DNA of 15,136 nucleotides from Actinomycetes bacterium (GCA_029779995.1 JAKOZM010000420.1:1-15136), one strand, 5' to 3'. Positions 1 through 7,809 are shown, numbered from the stretch's first letter. The notes: generated from the letters alone by a model not told the origin. Made by a program: numbers and translations.

Positions 1-25
1 AAGCCATAGAGCTGCCAGACGCCAC

Positions 26-65
26 CCCCGGGATTCGAAGGCCGGGGACCCACCAGGGCGGTGGG
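26..65 (+). promoter_or_regulatory. Two tandem hairpins upstream of rpsM
   Basis: Two perfect inverted repeats stand side by side. CCCCGG (26-31) pairs with CCGGGG (42-47) around a 10-nt loop, and CCCACC (49-54) pairs with GGTGGG (60-65) around a 5-nt loop. Neither is followed by a T tract, so simple intrinsic termination is unlikely. They lie between whatever precedes rpsM (in this group usually rpmJ) and the rpsM ribosome binding site at about 99-103. They could be a leader structure, an RNA-processing site or a weak attenuator. The inverted repeats are seen directly; the role is inferred. Confidence 0.4.
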
Positions 66-112
66 ACCGACGACGCCACCACACCTTCGTCAACCAGTAG
101 GAGAACTGCCCT

Positions 113-490
113 ATGGCACGCATTGTGGGGGTCGATCTGCCGCGTGAGAAGCGCGTCGAGATCGGCCTGACATACATTTTCGGGGTTGGCCGATCCCGCG
201 CTCAGCAGGCATTGGCAGCCACCGGTATCGACCCGAACATCCGTGTTCGTGACCTGTCCGAGGCCGACGTCATCGCCCTGCGCGACTACATCGAGGCCCA
301 CTTCCAGACCGAGGGTGACCTGCGCCGTGAGGTGCAGGCCGACATTCGGCGCAAGGTGGAGATCGGCTCCTACCAGGGGCTTCGGCACCGTCGCGGACTG
401 CCTGTCCGCGGCCAACGCACCCACACCAACGCACGCACCCGCAAGGGCAAGCGCAAGACGGTCGCGGGCAAGAAGAAGGTCGGCAAGTGA
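113..490 (+). CDS. rpsM: 30S ribosomal protein S13
   Basis: Ribosomal protein S13 of the small-subunit head, contacting the P-site tRNA and the subunit bridge. The 125-residue product has the family's N-terminal stretch ([19 protein letters not shown]), the GVGRSRAQ helix-two-turns-helix segment near residue 25, the conserved [17 protein letters not shown] segment near residues 88-104, and a very basic Lys/Arg tail. Length is normal. The ATG follows AGGAG at 99-103. It is the first gene of a run rpsM-rpsK-rpsD-rpoA-rplQ-truA with gaps of about 20-60 nt, so probably one transcript. Identification is by family sequence and is secure. Confidence 0.98.
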   Translation: MARIVGVDLPREKRVEIGLTYIFGVGRSRAQQALAATGIDPNIRVRDLSEADVIALRDYIEAHFQTEGDLRREVQADIRRKVEIGSYQGLRHRRGLPVRGQRTHTNARTRKGKRKTVAGKKKVGK

Positions 491-516
491 GCATTCGAGC
501 AGGAGTCTGAGCATCC

Positions 517-912
517 ATGGCACCCCAGAAGGGCGCGAAGAAACCGCGCCGCAAAGAGAAGAAGAACGTGGCCTACGGTCACGCTCACATCAAGAGCACA
601 TTCAACAACACGATCGTCAGCATCACCGACCCCCAGGGTGCGGTTATCGCCTGGTCGTCGTCCGGCCAGGTCGGTTTCAAGGGTTCGCGCAAGTCGACTC
701 CGTACGCCGCCCAGATGGCTGCTGAGGCCGCTGCCCGTCGGGCGATGGACAACGGCATGCGCAAGGTCGACGTGTTCGTCAAGGGTCCCGGGTCCGGTCG
801 CGAGACGGCCATCCGATCCCTGCAGGCCACTGGCCTGGAGGTCGGCACGATCCAGGACGTCACCCCCGTTCCCCACAATGGATGCCGTCCGCCCAAGCGG
901 CGTCGCGTCTGA
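517..912 (+). CDS. rpsK: 30S ribosomal protein S11
   Basis: Ribosomal protein S11 of the small-subunit platform, next to the mRNA exit and the Shine-Dalgarno helix. The 131-residue product shows the basic N-terminus ([16 protein letters not shown]), the central core [15 protein letters not shown], the [14 protein letters not shown] segment, and the signature end [17 protein letters not shown]. Length is normal. The ATG follows AGGAG at 501-505. It lies 26 nt after rpsM and 20 nt before rpsD. No oddities seen. Confidence 0.98.
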   Translation: MAPQKGAKKPRRKEKKNVAYGHAHIKSTFNNTIVSITDPQGAVIAWSSSGQVGFKGSRKSTPYAAQMAAEAAARRAMDNGMRKVDVFVKGPGSGRETAIRSLQATGLEVGTIQDVTPVPHNGCRPPKRRRV

Positions 913-932
913 TAGCCAGGAGTATCTAAGAG

Positions 933-1559
933 ATGGCACGTTACACCGGGGCGGACTGCAAGCGGTGCCGCCGCGAAAAGACCAAATTGTTCCTCAAAGG
1001 CGCGAAGTGCGACTCGCCGGCTTGCCCGGTCGAGAAGCGCCCTTACCCGCCGGGCCAGCACGGCCGCAACCGCACCAAGGAGAGCGAGTACCTGCTCCAG
1101 AAGCGCGAGAAGCAGAAGGCCGCGCGCATCTACGGAGTGCTCGAGAAGCAGTTCCGCAGCTACTACGAAGAGGCCAACCGCAAGCAGGGCAAGACAGGTG
1201 AGAACCTGCTCACCATCCTGGAGAGCAGGTTGGACAACGTCGTGTACCGCGCCGGGTTCGCCAAGAGCCGCGACATGGCACGCCAACTCGTGCGGCACGG
1301 TCACATCACTGTGAACGGCAAAAAGGTGGACATCCCCTCCTACCGGGTCTCACCGAACGACATCGTCGAGGTGCGCAACAAGTCGCGCGAGATGACGCCG
1401 TTCGTAGTGGCCCACGCCGAGGCCGGCGACCGTGAGGTGCCGGCGTGGCTCGAGGTCATCCCGTCGCACTTCCGCGTTCTGGTCCATGCCCTGCCCAAGC
1501 GTGAGCAGATTGACACGTTGGTCCAGGAGCAGTTGATTGTCGAGCTCTACTCCAAGTAA
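933..1559 (+). CDS. rpsD: 30S ribosomal protein S4, zinc-binding (C+) form
   Basis: Ribosomal protein S4, an early 16S rRNA-binding assembly protein of the small-subunit body. The 208-residue product has an N-terminal zinc knuckle with Cys9, Cys12, Cys26 and Cys31, then the RPYPPGQHG motif near residue 36. The S4 RNA-binding domain follows at roughly residues 98-160 ([33 protein letters not shown]), and the end is QLIVELYSK. Four Cys residues mark the zinc-containing C+ form; some actinobacteria, including Mycobacterium tuberculosis as I recall it, use a Cys-free C- form. Only one copy is in the window. The ATG follows AGGAG at 918-922. In many bacteria S4 represses this operon; no S4 site could be identified here. 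Confidence 0.97.
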   Translation: MARYTGADCKRCRREKTKLFLKGAKCDSPACPVEKRPYPPGQHGRNRTKESEYLLQKREKQKAARIYGVLEKQFRSYYEEANRKQGKTGENLLTILESRLDNVVYRAGFAKSRDMARQLVRHGHITVNGKKVDIPSYRVSPNDIVEVRNKSREMTPFVVAHAEAGDREVPAWLEVIPSHFRVLVHALPKREQIDTLVQEQLIVELYSK

Positions 1560-1617
1560 CCCCAACCATCATTTCGAGGGCGTCATATAGCGGTCGCCCA
1601 AGGAGGGAAGAACACAA

Positions 1618-2631
1618 GTGCAGATTGCCAGTCGGCCTGTCCTGACCGAGGAGTTCGTCTCCGAGACCCGCTCCCGCTTCGTGCTGGAGCCACTCGAGCC
1701 GGGCTTCGGGTACACGTTGGGCAACAGCCTGCGCCGCACCCTGCTGTCGTCCATCCCGGGCGCAGCGGTCACCAGCATCCGCATCGACGGCGTGCAGCAC
1801 GAGTTCAGCACCGTTCCCGGCATGTCCGAGGACGTCACCGAACTCGTGCTCAACATCAAGGGCATCGTCGCCAGCACCGAGATGGACGAGCCGGTGACCA
1901 TGTACCTGCGGGCCAGCGGTCCGGGTGCGGTCACTGCCGGGGACATCGAGGCGCCGACCGGCGTCGAGGTCCACAACCCCGAGTTGCACCTCGCGACGCT
2001 GGGTGAGGGCGCGACCCTGTCCATGGAGTTCACAGTGGAGCGGGGCCGCGGTTACGTTCCTGCCGCTGCCGGTTCCATGGTGGAGAAGCAGGCGGGGCGC
2101 ATCATGGTCGATGCCATCTACTCGCCGGTTCTCAAGGTCACCTACAAGGTGGAAGCGACCCGTGTCGAGCAGCGCACCGACTTCGACCGCCTGATCGTCG
2201 ATGTCGAGACCAAGCCAAGCATGCGGGCCCGCGATGCGGTGGCCAGTGCCGGCAAGACACTGGTCGAGTTGTTCGGCCTTGCGCGCGACCTCAATGCTGC
2301 GGCAGAGGGTCTCGAGCTCGGACCGTCCGAGGTCGACACCTACATGGCTGAGCAGTTCAGCCAGCCCATCGAGGCCCTGAACCTCTCGGTGCGGTCCTAC
2401 AACTGCTTGAAGCGCGAGGGTGTGCACACCATCGGGGAGCTGCTCACCCGCAGCGAGGCCGATCTGATGGACATCCGCAACTTCGGGCAGAAGTCCATCG
2501 ACGAGGTCAAGGACGCCCTCGGCGGCCTGGGCCTGAACCTCAAGGACAGCCCCGCCGGGTTCGACCCGTCGCAGGCTGTCACGTTCTACGCCGAGGACGA
2601 CCAACAGTACGCCGAGGACGAGCAGCTCTAA
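1618..2631 (+). CDS. rpoA: DNA-directed RNA polymerase subunit alpha
   Basis: RNA polymerase alpha subunit. The dimer of its N-terminal domain nucleates core assembly, and its C-terminal domain contacts UP elements and activators. The 337-residue product has the N-terminal domain at roughly residues 1-230 ([20 protein letters not shown] near residue 22) and the C-terminal domain at roughly 245-315 ([20 protein letters not shown], then [14 protein letters not shown]). A short acidic tail rich in Asp, Glu and Gln ends the protein. The start is GTG, supported by a strong AGGAGGG at 1601-1607 and by alignment with actinobacterial alpha subunits beginning similarly. It is 58 nt after rpsD and 32 nt before rplQ, and its stop codon lies inside a hairpin. 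Length is close to the actinobacterial norm. Confidence 0.98.
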   Translation: MQIASRPVLTEEFVSETRSRFVLEPLEPGFGYTLGNSLRRTLLSSIPGAAVTSIRIDGVQHEFSTVPGMSEDVTELVLNIKGIVASTEMDEPVTMYLRASGPGAVTAGDIEAPTGVEVHNPELHLATLGEGATLSMEFTVERGRGYVPAAAGSMVEKQAGRIMVDAIYSPVLKVTYKVEATRVEQRTDFDRLIVDVETKPSMRARDAVASAGKTLVELFGLARDLNAAAEGLELGPSEVDTYMAEQFSQPIEALNLSVRSYNCLKREGVHTIGELLTRSEADLMDIRNFGQKSIDEVKDALGGLGLNLKDSPAGFDPSQAVTFYAEDDQQYAEDEQL

Positions 2632-2641
2632 GTAGAGCTGC
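2622..2641 (+). other. Hairpin spanning the rpoA stop codon
   Basis: A perfect 8-bp inverted repeat, GCAGCTCT (2622-2629) and AGAGCTGC (2634-2641), surrounds a 4-nt loop. The TAA stop of rpoA (2629-2631) lies at the top of the stem. There is no T tract after it and the rplQ ribosome binding site (AAGGAG, 2651-2656) comes 10 nt later. That placement fits an intercistronic processing or mRNA-stability element between rpoA and rplQ better than a full terminator. The pairing is seen; the role is inferred. Confidence 0.5.
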
Positions 2642-2663
2642 CCGCTAGTCAAGGAGAATCACG

Positions 2664-3272
2664 ATGCCACAGCCGTCGAAGGGCCCCCGCTTGGGTGGCG
2701 GTCCGGCGCACGAGCGGTTGATGCTGTCCAACCTGGCCACCGCCTTGTTCCAGCACGGCCGCATCACTACCACCGAGGCCAAGGCCAAGCGGCTGAGCCC
2801 GCTGGCCGACCGCATGGTGACGTTCGCCAAACGCGGAGATCTGCACGCCAGGCGCCGGGTGATGACCGTCATCCGGGACAAGCAGGTGGTGCACGAACTC
2901 TTCACTGAGATCGGCCCGCAGTACGCCGGCCGTCCCGGTGGGTACACCCGCATCACCAAGATCGGTCGCCGCAAGGGCGACAACGCGCCCATGGCCGTGA
3001 TCGAGCTCGTGGAGCCGATGGCCGAGGCCGTCGTCAAGGAGGCCGAGTCGGCCGCCCAGCGGGCAGCCCGCGACGCCGCGGCTAAGCCGCTGGCTCAGGA
3101 GGTCAACGACGAGGTCGAGGCCGCCGCGGACGAGGCGATTGATGCTGCTGAGGCGGCTGCCGAGTCGCCCGAGGCGCAGGCCGAGAATGCCGCCGAGATC
3201 AAGGCCGCCCAGGAGCAGGCCGAGGTCGATGCGGTTGAAGGTCTCAAGGAGCAACCCGCCAAGGATGCCTGA
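2664..3272 (+). CDS. rplQ: 50S ribosomal protein L17 with long C-terminal extension
   Basis: Ribosomal protein L17, located near the peptide exit tunnel of the large subunit. The L17 core is residues 1 to about 118 ([19 protein letters not shown], the [11 protein letters not shown] segment, and the closing [18 protein letters not shown]). About 84 more residues follow, rich in Ala and Glu with scattered Lys and probably helical. Escherichia coli L17 is 127 residues; actinobacterial L17 proteins commonly carry such a tail. The ATG follows AAGGAG at 2651-2656. The stop overlaps the putative truA ATG by 8 nt, suggesting translational coupling. Confidence 0.97.
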   Translation: MPQPSKGPRLGGGPAHERLMLSNLATALFQHGRITTTEAKAKRLSPLADRMVTFAKRGDLHARRRVMTVIRDKQVVHELFTEIGPQYAGRPGGYTRITKIGRRKGDNAPMAVIELVEPMAEAVVKEAESAAQRAARDAAAKPLAQEVNDEVEAAADEAIDAAEAAAESPEAQAENAAEIKAAQEQAEVDAVEGLKEQPAKDA

Positions 3273-4140
3273 CGCGATCAACCAACAGCCCGCCGCGGAT
3301 CGTGGCGGGCTGTTGCGCGTCCGGCTGGATCTGGCCTATGACGGTGCCGGATTCTCCGGATGGGCCGTGCAGCCAGGTCAGCGCACCGTGGCCGGCGAAC
3401 TGGTCACTGCAGTGGCCCGGGTGCTGCGAGTGACCGGGGCGCGCGTCGTGGTCGCTGGCCGCACCGATGCGGGCGTGCATGCCCTCGGCCAGGTATGTCA
3501 CATCGATCTACCGGTCGAGGCATGGCCCGGGGATTCGGCCTGCCTTCGTCGGTTGAACGCAGTGTTGCCCGACGATGTGCGGATCCGCTCGGCTGGCGTC
3601 GCACCGGCGGGTTTCGACGCCCGCTTCAGTGCGCTGTTCCGCCGATACGAGTATCTGATCAGCGACTCCGGGTTGTTGGACCCGCGCGCGCGAGGTAGCG
3701 TGCTGCAGCGCCGCCGGGGCCTCGACGTCGCCGCCATGGACCGGGCCGTTGGAGTGCTCATCGGGGAGCACGACTTCGCTGCCTTCTGCAAACCCCGACC
3801 GGAGGCGTCCACTGTGCGCACCGTGCGGGCTGCATCCGTGCATCGTCGCACCGATCCGCGGGATCCCGATCTGGTGGTCGTGGACATCGCCGCCGACGCC
3901 TTTTGTCATTCCATGGTGCGCGCCATCGTCGGGGCGCTCATCGTGGTCGGTGAGGGTGGGGCGGTCGCCGAGCACCTGGCCCAGGTGTTGGCCCAGCGGC
4001 GTCGCGAGCCGCAGTTCGCCACCGCCGCTGCGCACGGACTGGCGCTGGTCGAGGTCGGTTATCCCGAACCTGCTGAGATGGCGCACCAGGCGCAGCGGGC
4101 GCGCCGGTTCCGGGGTGGGCGCGCTGGCGTGACCTCCTGA
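3265..4140 (+). CDS. truA: tRNA pseudouridine(38-40) synthase TruA
   Basis: Converts uridines 38-40 of the tRNA anticodon arm to pseudouridine; cytoplasmic. With the ATG at 3265 the product is 291 residues. It shows the N-terminal [14 protein letters not shown], the catalytic motif [18 protein letters not shown] with Asp68, a central [10 protein letters not shown], and [14 protein letters not shown] near the C-terminal third. The reading frame is open further upstream, but that part overlaps rplQ in a different frame and is not TruA-like. The ATG overlaps the rplQ stop by 8 nt, and AAGGAG lies at 3246-3251, 13 nt upstream. A TTG at 3313, just past a large hairpin, is an alternative start giving 275 residues and keeping all known TruA sequence. 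Family assignment is secure; the start is less so. Confidence 0.94.
   Translation: MPDAINQQPAADRGGLLRVRLDLAYDGAGFSGWAVQPGQRTVAGELVTAVARVLRVTGARVVVAGRTDAGVHALGQVCHIDLPVEAWPGDSACLRRLNAVLPDDVRIRSAGVAPAGFDARFSALFRRYEYLISDSGLLDPRARGSVLQRRRGLDVAAMDRAVGVLIGEHDFAAFCKPRPEASTVRTVRAASVHRRTDPRDPDLVVVDIAADAFCHSMVRAIVGALIVVGEGGAVAEHLAQVLAQRRREPQFATAAAHGLALVEVGYPEPAEMAHQAQRARRFRGGRAGVTS
3283..3315 (+). terminator. Terminator-like hairpin in the 5' end of truA
   Basis: A perfect 12-bp inverted repeat, CAACAGCCCGCC (3283-3294) and GGCGGGCTGTTG (3304-3315). Pairing continues inward through one G-U wobble and two more G-C pairs to a GAT triloop, giving about 15 bp. It starts 11 nt after the rplQ stop codon and lies in codons 7-17 of truA as called from 3265. 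GC-rich stems of this kind without a real U tract are common actinobacterial 3' ends. It probably marks the end, or an attenuation point, of the ribosomal-protein transcript. Ribosomes entering truA from the overlapping ATG would cover it. Confidence 0.65.
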
Positions 4141-4157
4141 TGCCGACGGCCTAGACT
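4129..4157 (+). promoter_or_regulatory. Promoter for the small membrane protein gene (leaderless)
   Basis: GTGACC (4129-4134, four of six matches to TTGACA) is separated by 17 bp from TAGACT (4152-4157, fits TANNNT). The GTG start at 4166 follows after 8 nt, so transcription would begin at or next to the start codon. No Shine-Dalgarno sequence is present, as expected for a leaderless mRNA. The -35 element lies inside the last codons of truA. Confidence 0.55.
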
Positions 4158-4165
4158 TCTGTGTT

Positions 4166-4354
4166 GTGGGTTCGAACAATTCCGGCGCGACCGCGGCTGG
4201 CGGTGGTGCGGTCTACGGACTGGGGATGTTCGGGGCGTGGTTCTGGTTCTTCAGCCAGGCCGACCAGTTCTGGGAGTACGTCTGGGCGTTCTTCCAGGGC
4301 CTGCTTTGGCCGGCCTTCTTCGTGTACCAGGCATTCCAGACGTTCAACGGCTGA
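4166..4354 (+). CDS. Small aromatic-rich membrane protein, 62 residues
   Basis: Function unknown. The product begins with a Gly/Ser/Asn/Ala-rich segment (residues 1-14) leading to AVYGLGMFGAWFWFF. A short polar stretch (SQADQ) follows, then a second hydrophobic stretch around WAFFQGLLWPAFFVYQAF. I count 5 Trp, 11 Phe and 3 Tyr in 62 residues. From memory, short actinobacterial proteins with an AVYGLG-type N-terminal half and a WPAF.VY motif look similar, which supports a real gene. It probably has one or two membrane-embedded helices. The GTG start is supported by a promoter ending 8 nt before it and by the lack of any Shine-Dalgarno site. It lies 25 nt after truA and 93 nt before the carbamate kinase gene. 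Confidence 0.75.
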   Translation: MGSNNSGATAAGGGAVYGLGMFGAWFWFFSQADQFWEYVWAFFQGLLWPAFFVYQAFQTFNG

Positions 4355-4447
4355 TCCTGCTGGGGCGAACTGTCCCTGATGAACAGGCATCCCTGTGCAG
4401 CCCGTGACACCCTGATCGCACAACCCCTAATGAAGTGGAGGCAGTTG

Positions 4448-5380
4448 ATGCGAGTTGTTGTGGCTCTCGGTGGAAACGCCCTGCAGAAGCGTGGTCAACC
4501 GATGACGGTGGAAAGCCAACGCAATAACGTCAAGATCGCGTGCGAGGCGCTGGCACCGGTGGCCATGGACCACGAGTTGGTGGTCTCGCATGGCAACGGC
4601 CCGCAGGTCGGCCTGCTGGCCCTGCAGGCATCGTCCTACAACGAGGAGTCGACCTACCCCTTCGACGTCCTGGGAGCCCAGACCGAGGGCATGATCGGTT
4701 ACTTCATCGAGCAGGAACTGGGCAATCTGCTGCCCTTCAGCAAGCCCTTGGCGACACTGCTCACCATGACTGAGGTCGACGCGAACGACCCGGCGTTCGA
4801 GAATCCCACCAAGTTCGTGGGTCCGGTGTACTCCGAGCAGGACGCCCAGCGACTGGCGGCCGAGAAGGGCTGGACCGTACGCCAGGACGGTGACATGTGG
4901 CGCCGCGTCGTGCCGTCGCCGATGCCGCAGCGCATCTTCCAGGTCCGGCCCGTTGAGTGGTGTCTCGAGAAGGGTGCGGTCGTGGTCTGCACCGGTGGTG
5001 GCGGCATCCCCACCATGTACAAGAAGGGAACGCGCGAACTGGTCGGCGTCGAAGCCGTCATCGACAAGGACTTCTCCTCGATGGTGCTCGCACGAGACAT
5101 CGACGCTGACATGCTCGTGATCGCCACTGACGCCGAGTCGGTGTTCGTGAACTACGGCACGCCCGACCAGAAGGGGATCTCCGAGGCCAACCCGTACGCG
5201 CTGGCCGAGTTCGACTTCCCTGCCGGGTCGATGGGCCCGAAGGTGGACGCGGCGATCGCGTTCGCCAAGTCGGGCAAGGTCGCGGTGATCGGCGCGCTGG
5301 AGAATCTGACCGCCATCATGGCCGGGGAGTCCGGCACTCGCGTCACGATGGACGTCGACGGCGTCTCCTACTACGAGTAG
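4448..5380 (+). CDS. arcC: Carbamate kinase
   Basis: Catalyses ATP + carbamate to and from carbamoyl phosphate + ADP, usually the ATP-yielding last step of arginine deiminase, agmatine or purine-ring catabolism. The 310-residue product has the usual length. It shows the N-terminal [10 protein letters not shown], the [14 protein letters not shown] segment, TGGGGIP, the Lys-containing [14 protein letters not shown], and the late [16 protein letters not shown], all typical of the amino-acid-kinase fold of carbamate kinases. The ATG at 4448 is chosen over an upstream ATG at 4379 because GGAGG lies at 4437-4441 with 6-nt spacing and the conserved sequence begins at once. No arcA, arcB or other arginine, agmatine or allantoin genes are adjacent, so the carbamoyl phosphate source is unknown. 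A stem-loop follows directly. Confidence 0.95.
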   Translation: MRVVVALGGNALQKRGQPMTVESQRNNVKIACEALAPVAMDHELVVSHGNGPQVGLLALQASSYNEESTYPFDVLGAQTEGMIGYFIEQELGNLLPFSKPLATLLTMTEVDANDPAFENPTKFVGPVYSEQDAQRLAAEKGWTVRQDGDMWRRVVPSPMPQRIFQVRPVEWCLEKGAVVVCTGGGGIPTMYKKGTRELVGVEAVIDKDFSSMVLARDIDADMLVIATDAESVFVNYGTPDQKGISEANPYALAEFDFPAGSMGPKVDAAIAFAKSGKVAVIGALENLTAIMAGESGTRVTMDVDGVSYYE

Positions 5381-5387
5381 AACCACG

Positions 5388-5425
5388 CGAAGGGGTCCCT
5401 GCTAGCAACGGCGGGGACCCTTTCG
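5388..5425 (+). terminator. Intrinsic terminator-like hairpin after arcC
   Basis: CGAAGGGGTCCC (5388-5399) pairs with GGGACCCTTTCG (5414-5425) over 12 bp with a single G-U wobble, around a 14-nt loop. It starts 7 nt after the arcC stop. There is little T tract beyond the stem, as is common in high-GC actinobacteria. It separates arcC from the rplM promoter about 10 nt further on. Confidence 0.75.
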
Positions 5426-5433
5426 TATCCCGT

Positions 5434-5464
5434 TTGTCGGGCTCACGAGCACGTGGGCTATCCT
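5434..5464 (+). promoter_or_regulatory. Putative promoter of rplM-rpsI-glmM
   Basis: TTGTCG (5434-5439) and TATCCT (5459-5464) are separated by 19 bp. The spacer is longer than ideal, but the -10 box is good. The location between the arcC terminator and a structured leader fits the start of the rplM operon. The start site would be near 5471, giving a leader of about 74 nt. Confidence 0.45.
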
Positions 5465-5478
5465 GGAATCGGTCATGT

Positions 5479-5509
5479 GGGCTGGGTGCAATCGCGCCCA
5501 TCGCAGCCC
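5479..5509 (+). promoter_or_regulatory. Stem-loop in the rplM mRNA leader
   Basis: An outer stem GGGCT (5479-5483) with AGCCC (5505-5509) encloses an inner stem GGGTGC (5484-5489) with GCGCCC (5494-5499, one G-U wobble). The loop is AATC, and there is a 5-nt bulge on the 3' side only. The structure sits between the putative promoter and the rplM start. Ribosomal-protein leaders of this compact kind often bind their own product. Binding by L13 is an inference; I cannot match the element to a named family. Confidence 0.4.
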
Positions 5510-5544
5510 CAACGCTCACCACAGCAGAAGCAAGGTAGGAAGTC

Positions 5545-5988
5545 GTGCGTACGTTCACCCCGAAAGCCGACGAGGTCACGCGTCAGTGGCACGTCATCGA
5601 TGCCGAGGATGTCGTTCTCGGTCGGCTGGCCACCCACGCCGCCACCCTCCTGCGCGGCAAGCACAAGCCGACCTTTGCGCCGCACGTGGACACGGGCGAT
5701 TTCGTCATCGTCGTGAACGCTGACAAGGTCGCCCTGACAGGGGCCAAGGCGGAGCAGAAGCTCGACCACCGGCACTCTGGATACCCCGGTGGTTTGAAGT
5801 CCACCACGTACGGGGATCTGCGGCAGAAGAACCCGCGACGCATGATCGAGAAGGCCGTGGCCGGCATGCTTCCCCACAACAAGCTGGGCCGTAAGCAAAT
5901 CACGAAGCTGAAGGTGTACGCGGGACCTGAGCACCCGCACTCCGCGCAGCAGCCGGTTCCGTACACCATCAGTCAGGTCGCGCAGTAA
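5545..5988 (+). CDS. rplM: 50S ribosomal protein L13
   Basis: Ribosomal protein L13, an early-assembling large-subunit protein. The 147-residue product shows the opening [19 protein letters not shown], the [20 protein letters not shown] segment, [20 protein letters not shown], and the signature [17 protein letters not shown] near residue 110. Length is normal. Translation starts with GTG; AAGG (5532-5535) and AGGA (5537-5540) upstream can serve as ribosome binding site. It heads rplM-rpsI-glmM, with rpsI starting 25 nt later, the usual bacterial L13-S9 pairing. Confidence 0.97.
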   Translation: MRTFTPKADEVTRQWHVIDAEDVVLGRLATHAATLLRGKHKPTFAPHVDTGDFVIVVNADKVALTGAKAEQKLDHRHSGYPGGLKSTTYGDLRQKNPRRMIEKAVAGMLPHNKLGRKQITKLKVYAGPEHPHSAQQPVPYTISQVAQ

Positions 5989-6013
5989 CTCGCGCGCGCA
6001 GGAAGGACTACTT

Positions 6014-6460
6014 GTGACTGAGACCACTCTGACCACCGAGACCCCGGCGGCTGTCAGCCGTCAGGCCGTCAACCGCCCCGGCGGAGGCACTGGCCGACGT
6101 AAAGAGGCTGTCGCCCGTGTTCGGGTTGTGCCGGGCACCGGCCAGTGGAAGATCAACGGTCGCGACCTCGCCACCTACTTCCCCAACAAGGTTCACCAGC
6201 AGATCGTCACCGAGCCCTTCCGGCTGCTCGGCTTGGACGGTCAGTACGACGTCATCGCGCGTCTGCACGGTGGCGGCGTTGGCGGCCAGGCGGGCGCGCT
6301 GCGGTTGGGCATTGCCCGTGCGCTGACCGAGATCGACACCGACGAGTACCGCCCCGATCTCAAGAAGGCCGGCTTCCTCACCCGCGACCCGCGCGTGGTC
6401 GAGCGCAAGAAGTACGGACTCAAGAAGGCCCGCAAGGCGCCGCAATACAGCAAGCGCTGA
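6014..6460 (+). CDS. rpsI: 30S ribosomal protein S9
   Basis: Ribosomal protein S9, whose C-terminal tail reaches the P-site tRNA. The 148-residue product has a Thr/Ala-rich N-terminal extension (about residues 1-25), then [19 protein letters not shown], the [19 protein letters not shown] segment, and the invariant basic end [12 protein letters not shown]. The extension is typical of actinobacterial S9. It starts with GTG after GGAAGGA (6001-6007), and its stop lies 8 nt before the glmM start. Confidence 0.97.
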   Translation: MTETTLTTETPAAVSRQAVNRPGGGTGRRKEAVARVRVVPGTGQWKINGRDLATYFPNKVHQQIVTEPFRLLGLDGQYDVIARLHGGGVGGQAGALRLGIARALTEIDTDEYRPDLKKAGFLTRDPRVVERKKYGLKKARKAPQYSKR

Positions 6461-6468
6461 GAATCGTC

Positions 6469-7803
6469 GTGGGTACGCTGTTCGGTACCGACGGCGTCCG
6501 GGGGCTCGCAAACCGCGACGTCACGGCCGAGTTGGCATTGGATCTGTCAGTCTCAGCTGCACACATCCTCTCGGAGGTCGGGTCGCGACGTACGGCTGTG
6601 GTCGGCCGCGACCCCCGCGCCAGCGGTGAGTTCCTGCAGTCCGCGGTGGCGGCAGGGCTGGCCAGCGCAGGAGTCGACGTCATCGATGCGGGGGTGCTTC
6701 CCACACCGGCGATCGCCTACCTCACCAAGGTGCGCTCGGCGGACCTCGGCGTGATGCTGTCGGCTTCACACAACGCCATGCCCGACAACGGCATCAAGTT
6801 CTTCAACGCCGAGGGCAACAAACTGCCCGACGAGGTCGAGGGACAGATCGAGGCGCGTCTCAACGAGCAATGGCAGCGTCCCGTGGGTGATGACGTCGGG
6901 CGCATTGTGGCCGACCCGGATGGGATCGCAGAGTACGTCGCTCACCTGCTCACCACCGTCGAAACGCCCTTGGACGGGCTCACGGTAGTCGTCGATGGTG
7001 CCAACGGCGCCGCGAGCGCGGCGGCGCCCCTGGCCTACCGGCAGGCGGGTGCCACAGTCATCGAGATCCACTGCGACCCGGATGGCTATAACATCAACCG
7101 GGACTGCGGATCGACGCATATGCAGGACCTGCAGGCGGCCGTCGTCGACGCCGGCGCGGATCTTGGCATCGCCCATGACGGAGATGCTGACCGCTGCTTG
7201 GCCGTGGATGCCCAGGGCCGCATCGTCGACGGAGACCAGTTGATGAGCATCATCGCGCTGAGCATGCGCGACGCCGGTCGGTTGGTCAACAACACGGTCG
7301 TGGCAACTGTGATGGCGAACCTGGGCTTCAAACAGGCCATGGAGCGCGAGTCGATCACGGTGGTGGAGACCGCGGTAGGGGACCGCTATGTGCTCGAGGC
7401 GATGATGGACGGCGGTTTCGTGCTCGGTGGAGAACAGAGCGGGCATGTGGTGATGAGCGAGCACGCCACGACCGGTGACGGTCTGCTGACTGCCCTGCAG
7501 GTGATGAGCCGCATGGCTCAGACGGGTTCATCACTAGCAGACCTCGCCGACGTCATGCATCGCCTCCCGCAAGTATTGATCAATGTCAGCGGTGTGGACA
7601 AGCACGCCGTCGACTCCAACGAACGGGTTGCAGAGGCGGTGGCCCGCGCACAGGCAGCCCTCGCGGGATCGGGACGGGTGCTGCTGCGCAAGTCGGGCAC
7701 AGAACCCCTGGTCCGGGTCATGGTCGAAGCCCAAGACGAGCGCACCGCCGCCGCTGTGGCAGGGGATCTTGCCGCCGTCGTTCGCGAACACCTCTCTCTG
7801 TAG
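6469..7803 (+). CDS. glmM: Phosphoglucosamine mutase
   Basis: Interconverts glucosamine-6-phosphate and glucosamine-1-phosphate on the route to UDP-GlcNAc for peptidoglycan. From the GTG at 6469 the product is 444 residues, normal for the family. It begins [14 protein letters not shown]. The phosphoserine loop is [12 protein letters not shown] with the catalytic serine at about residue 100, the metal-binding loop is DGDADR at residues 237-242, and a C-terminal [15 protein letters not shown] phosphate-binding loop follows. The frame stays open far upstream, but that part overlaps rpsI and is not mutase-like. No clear Shine-Dalgarno sequence is seen, and the start is 8 nt after rpsI, so translation is probably coupled. 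The gene converges with the minus-strand DUF4262 gene 6 nt downstream. Confidence 0.97.
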   Translation: MGTLFGTDGVRGLANRDVTAELALDLSVSAAHILSEVGSRRTAVVGRDPRASGEFLQSAVAAGLASAGVDVIDAGVLPTPAIAYLTKVRSADLGVMLSASHNAMPDNGIKFFNAEGNKLPDEVEGQIEARLNEQWQRPVGDDVGRIVADPDGIAEYVAHLLTTVETPLDGLTVVVDGANGAASAAAPLAYRQAGATVIEIHCDPDGYNINRDCGSTHMQDLQAAVVDAGADLGIAHDGDADRCLAVDAQGRIVDGDQLMSIIALSMRDAGRLVNNTVVATVMANLGFKQAMERESITVVETAVGDRYVLEAMMDGGFVLGGEQSGHVVMSEHATTGDGLLTALQVMSRMAQTGSSLADLADVMHRLPQVLINVSGVDKHAVDSNERVAEAVARAQAALAGSGRVLLRKSGTEPLVRVMVEAQDERTAAAVAGDLAAVVREHLSL

Positions 7804-7809
7804 TCATCG

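Noticed and set aside
1..9. Possible 3' end of a gene (Lys-Pro-stop) at the left edge
   Set aside because: rpmJ usually precedes rpsM, but its proteins end in a HKQRQG-like sequence, not Lys-Pro; nine bases cannot support a call.
1578..1599. GGGCG/CGCCC inverted repeat before rpoA
   Set aside because: A 5-bp stem with a 12-nt loop is too weak to call as a regulatory structure, and the nearby TATA-like bases lack a good -35.
1456..2652. Long minus-strand open frame (398 codons) opposite rpoA
   Set aside because: It is the antisense shadow of rpoA in a GC-rich genome; it has no family resemblance, and rpoA is beyond doubt on the plus strand.
4383..4396. ACAGG-CATC-CCTGT hairpin before arcC
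   Set aside because: Only 5 bp and no T tract; expected by chance in this length of sequence.
4404..4433. GTGACA with TAATGA as an arcC promoter
   Set aside because: The implied start near 4440 would fall within the arcC ribosome binding site (4437-4441), so this cannot serve as the main promoter.
6145..6468. Upstream extension of the glmM frame
   Set aside because: It overlaps rpsI in another frame and is Arg-rich shadow sequence; mutase similarity begins at the GTG at 6469.
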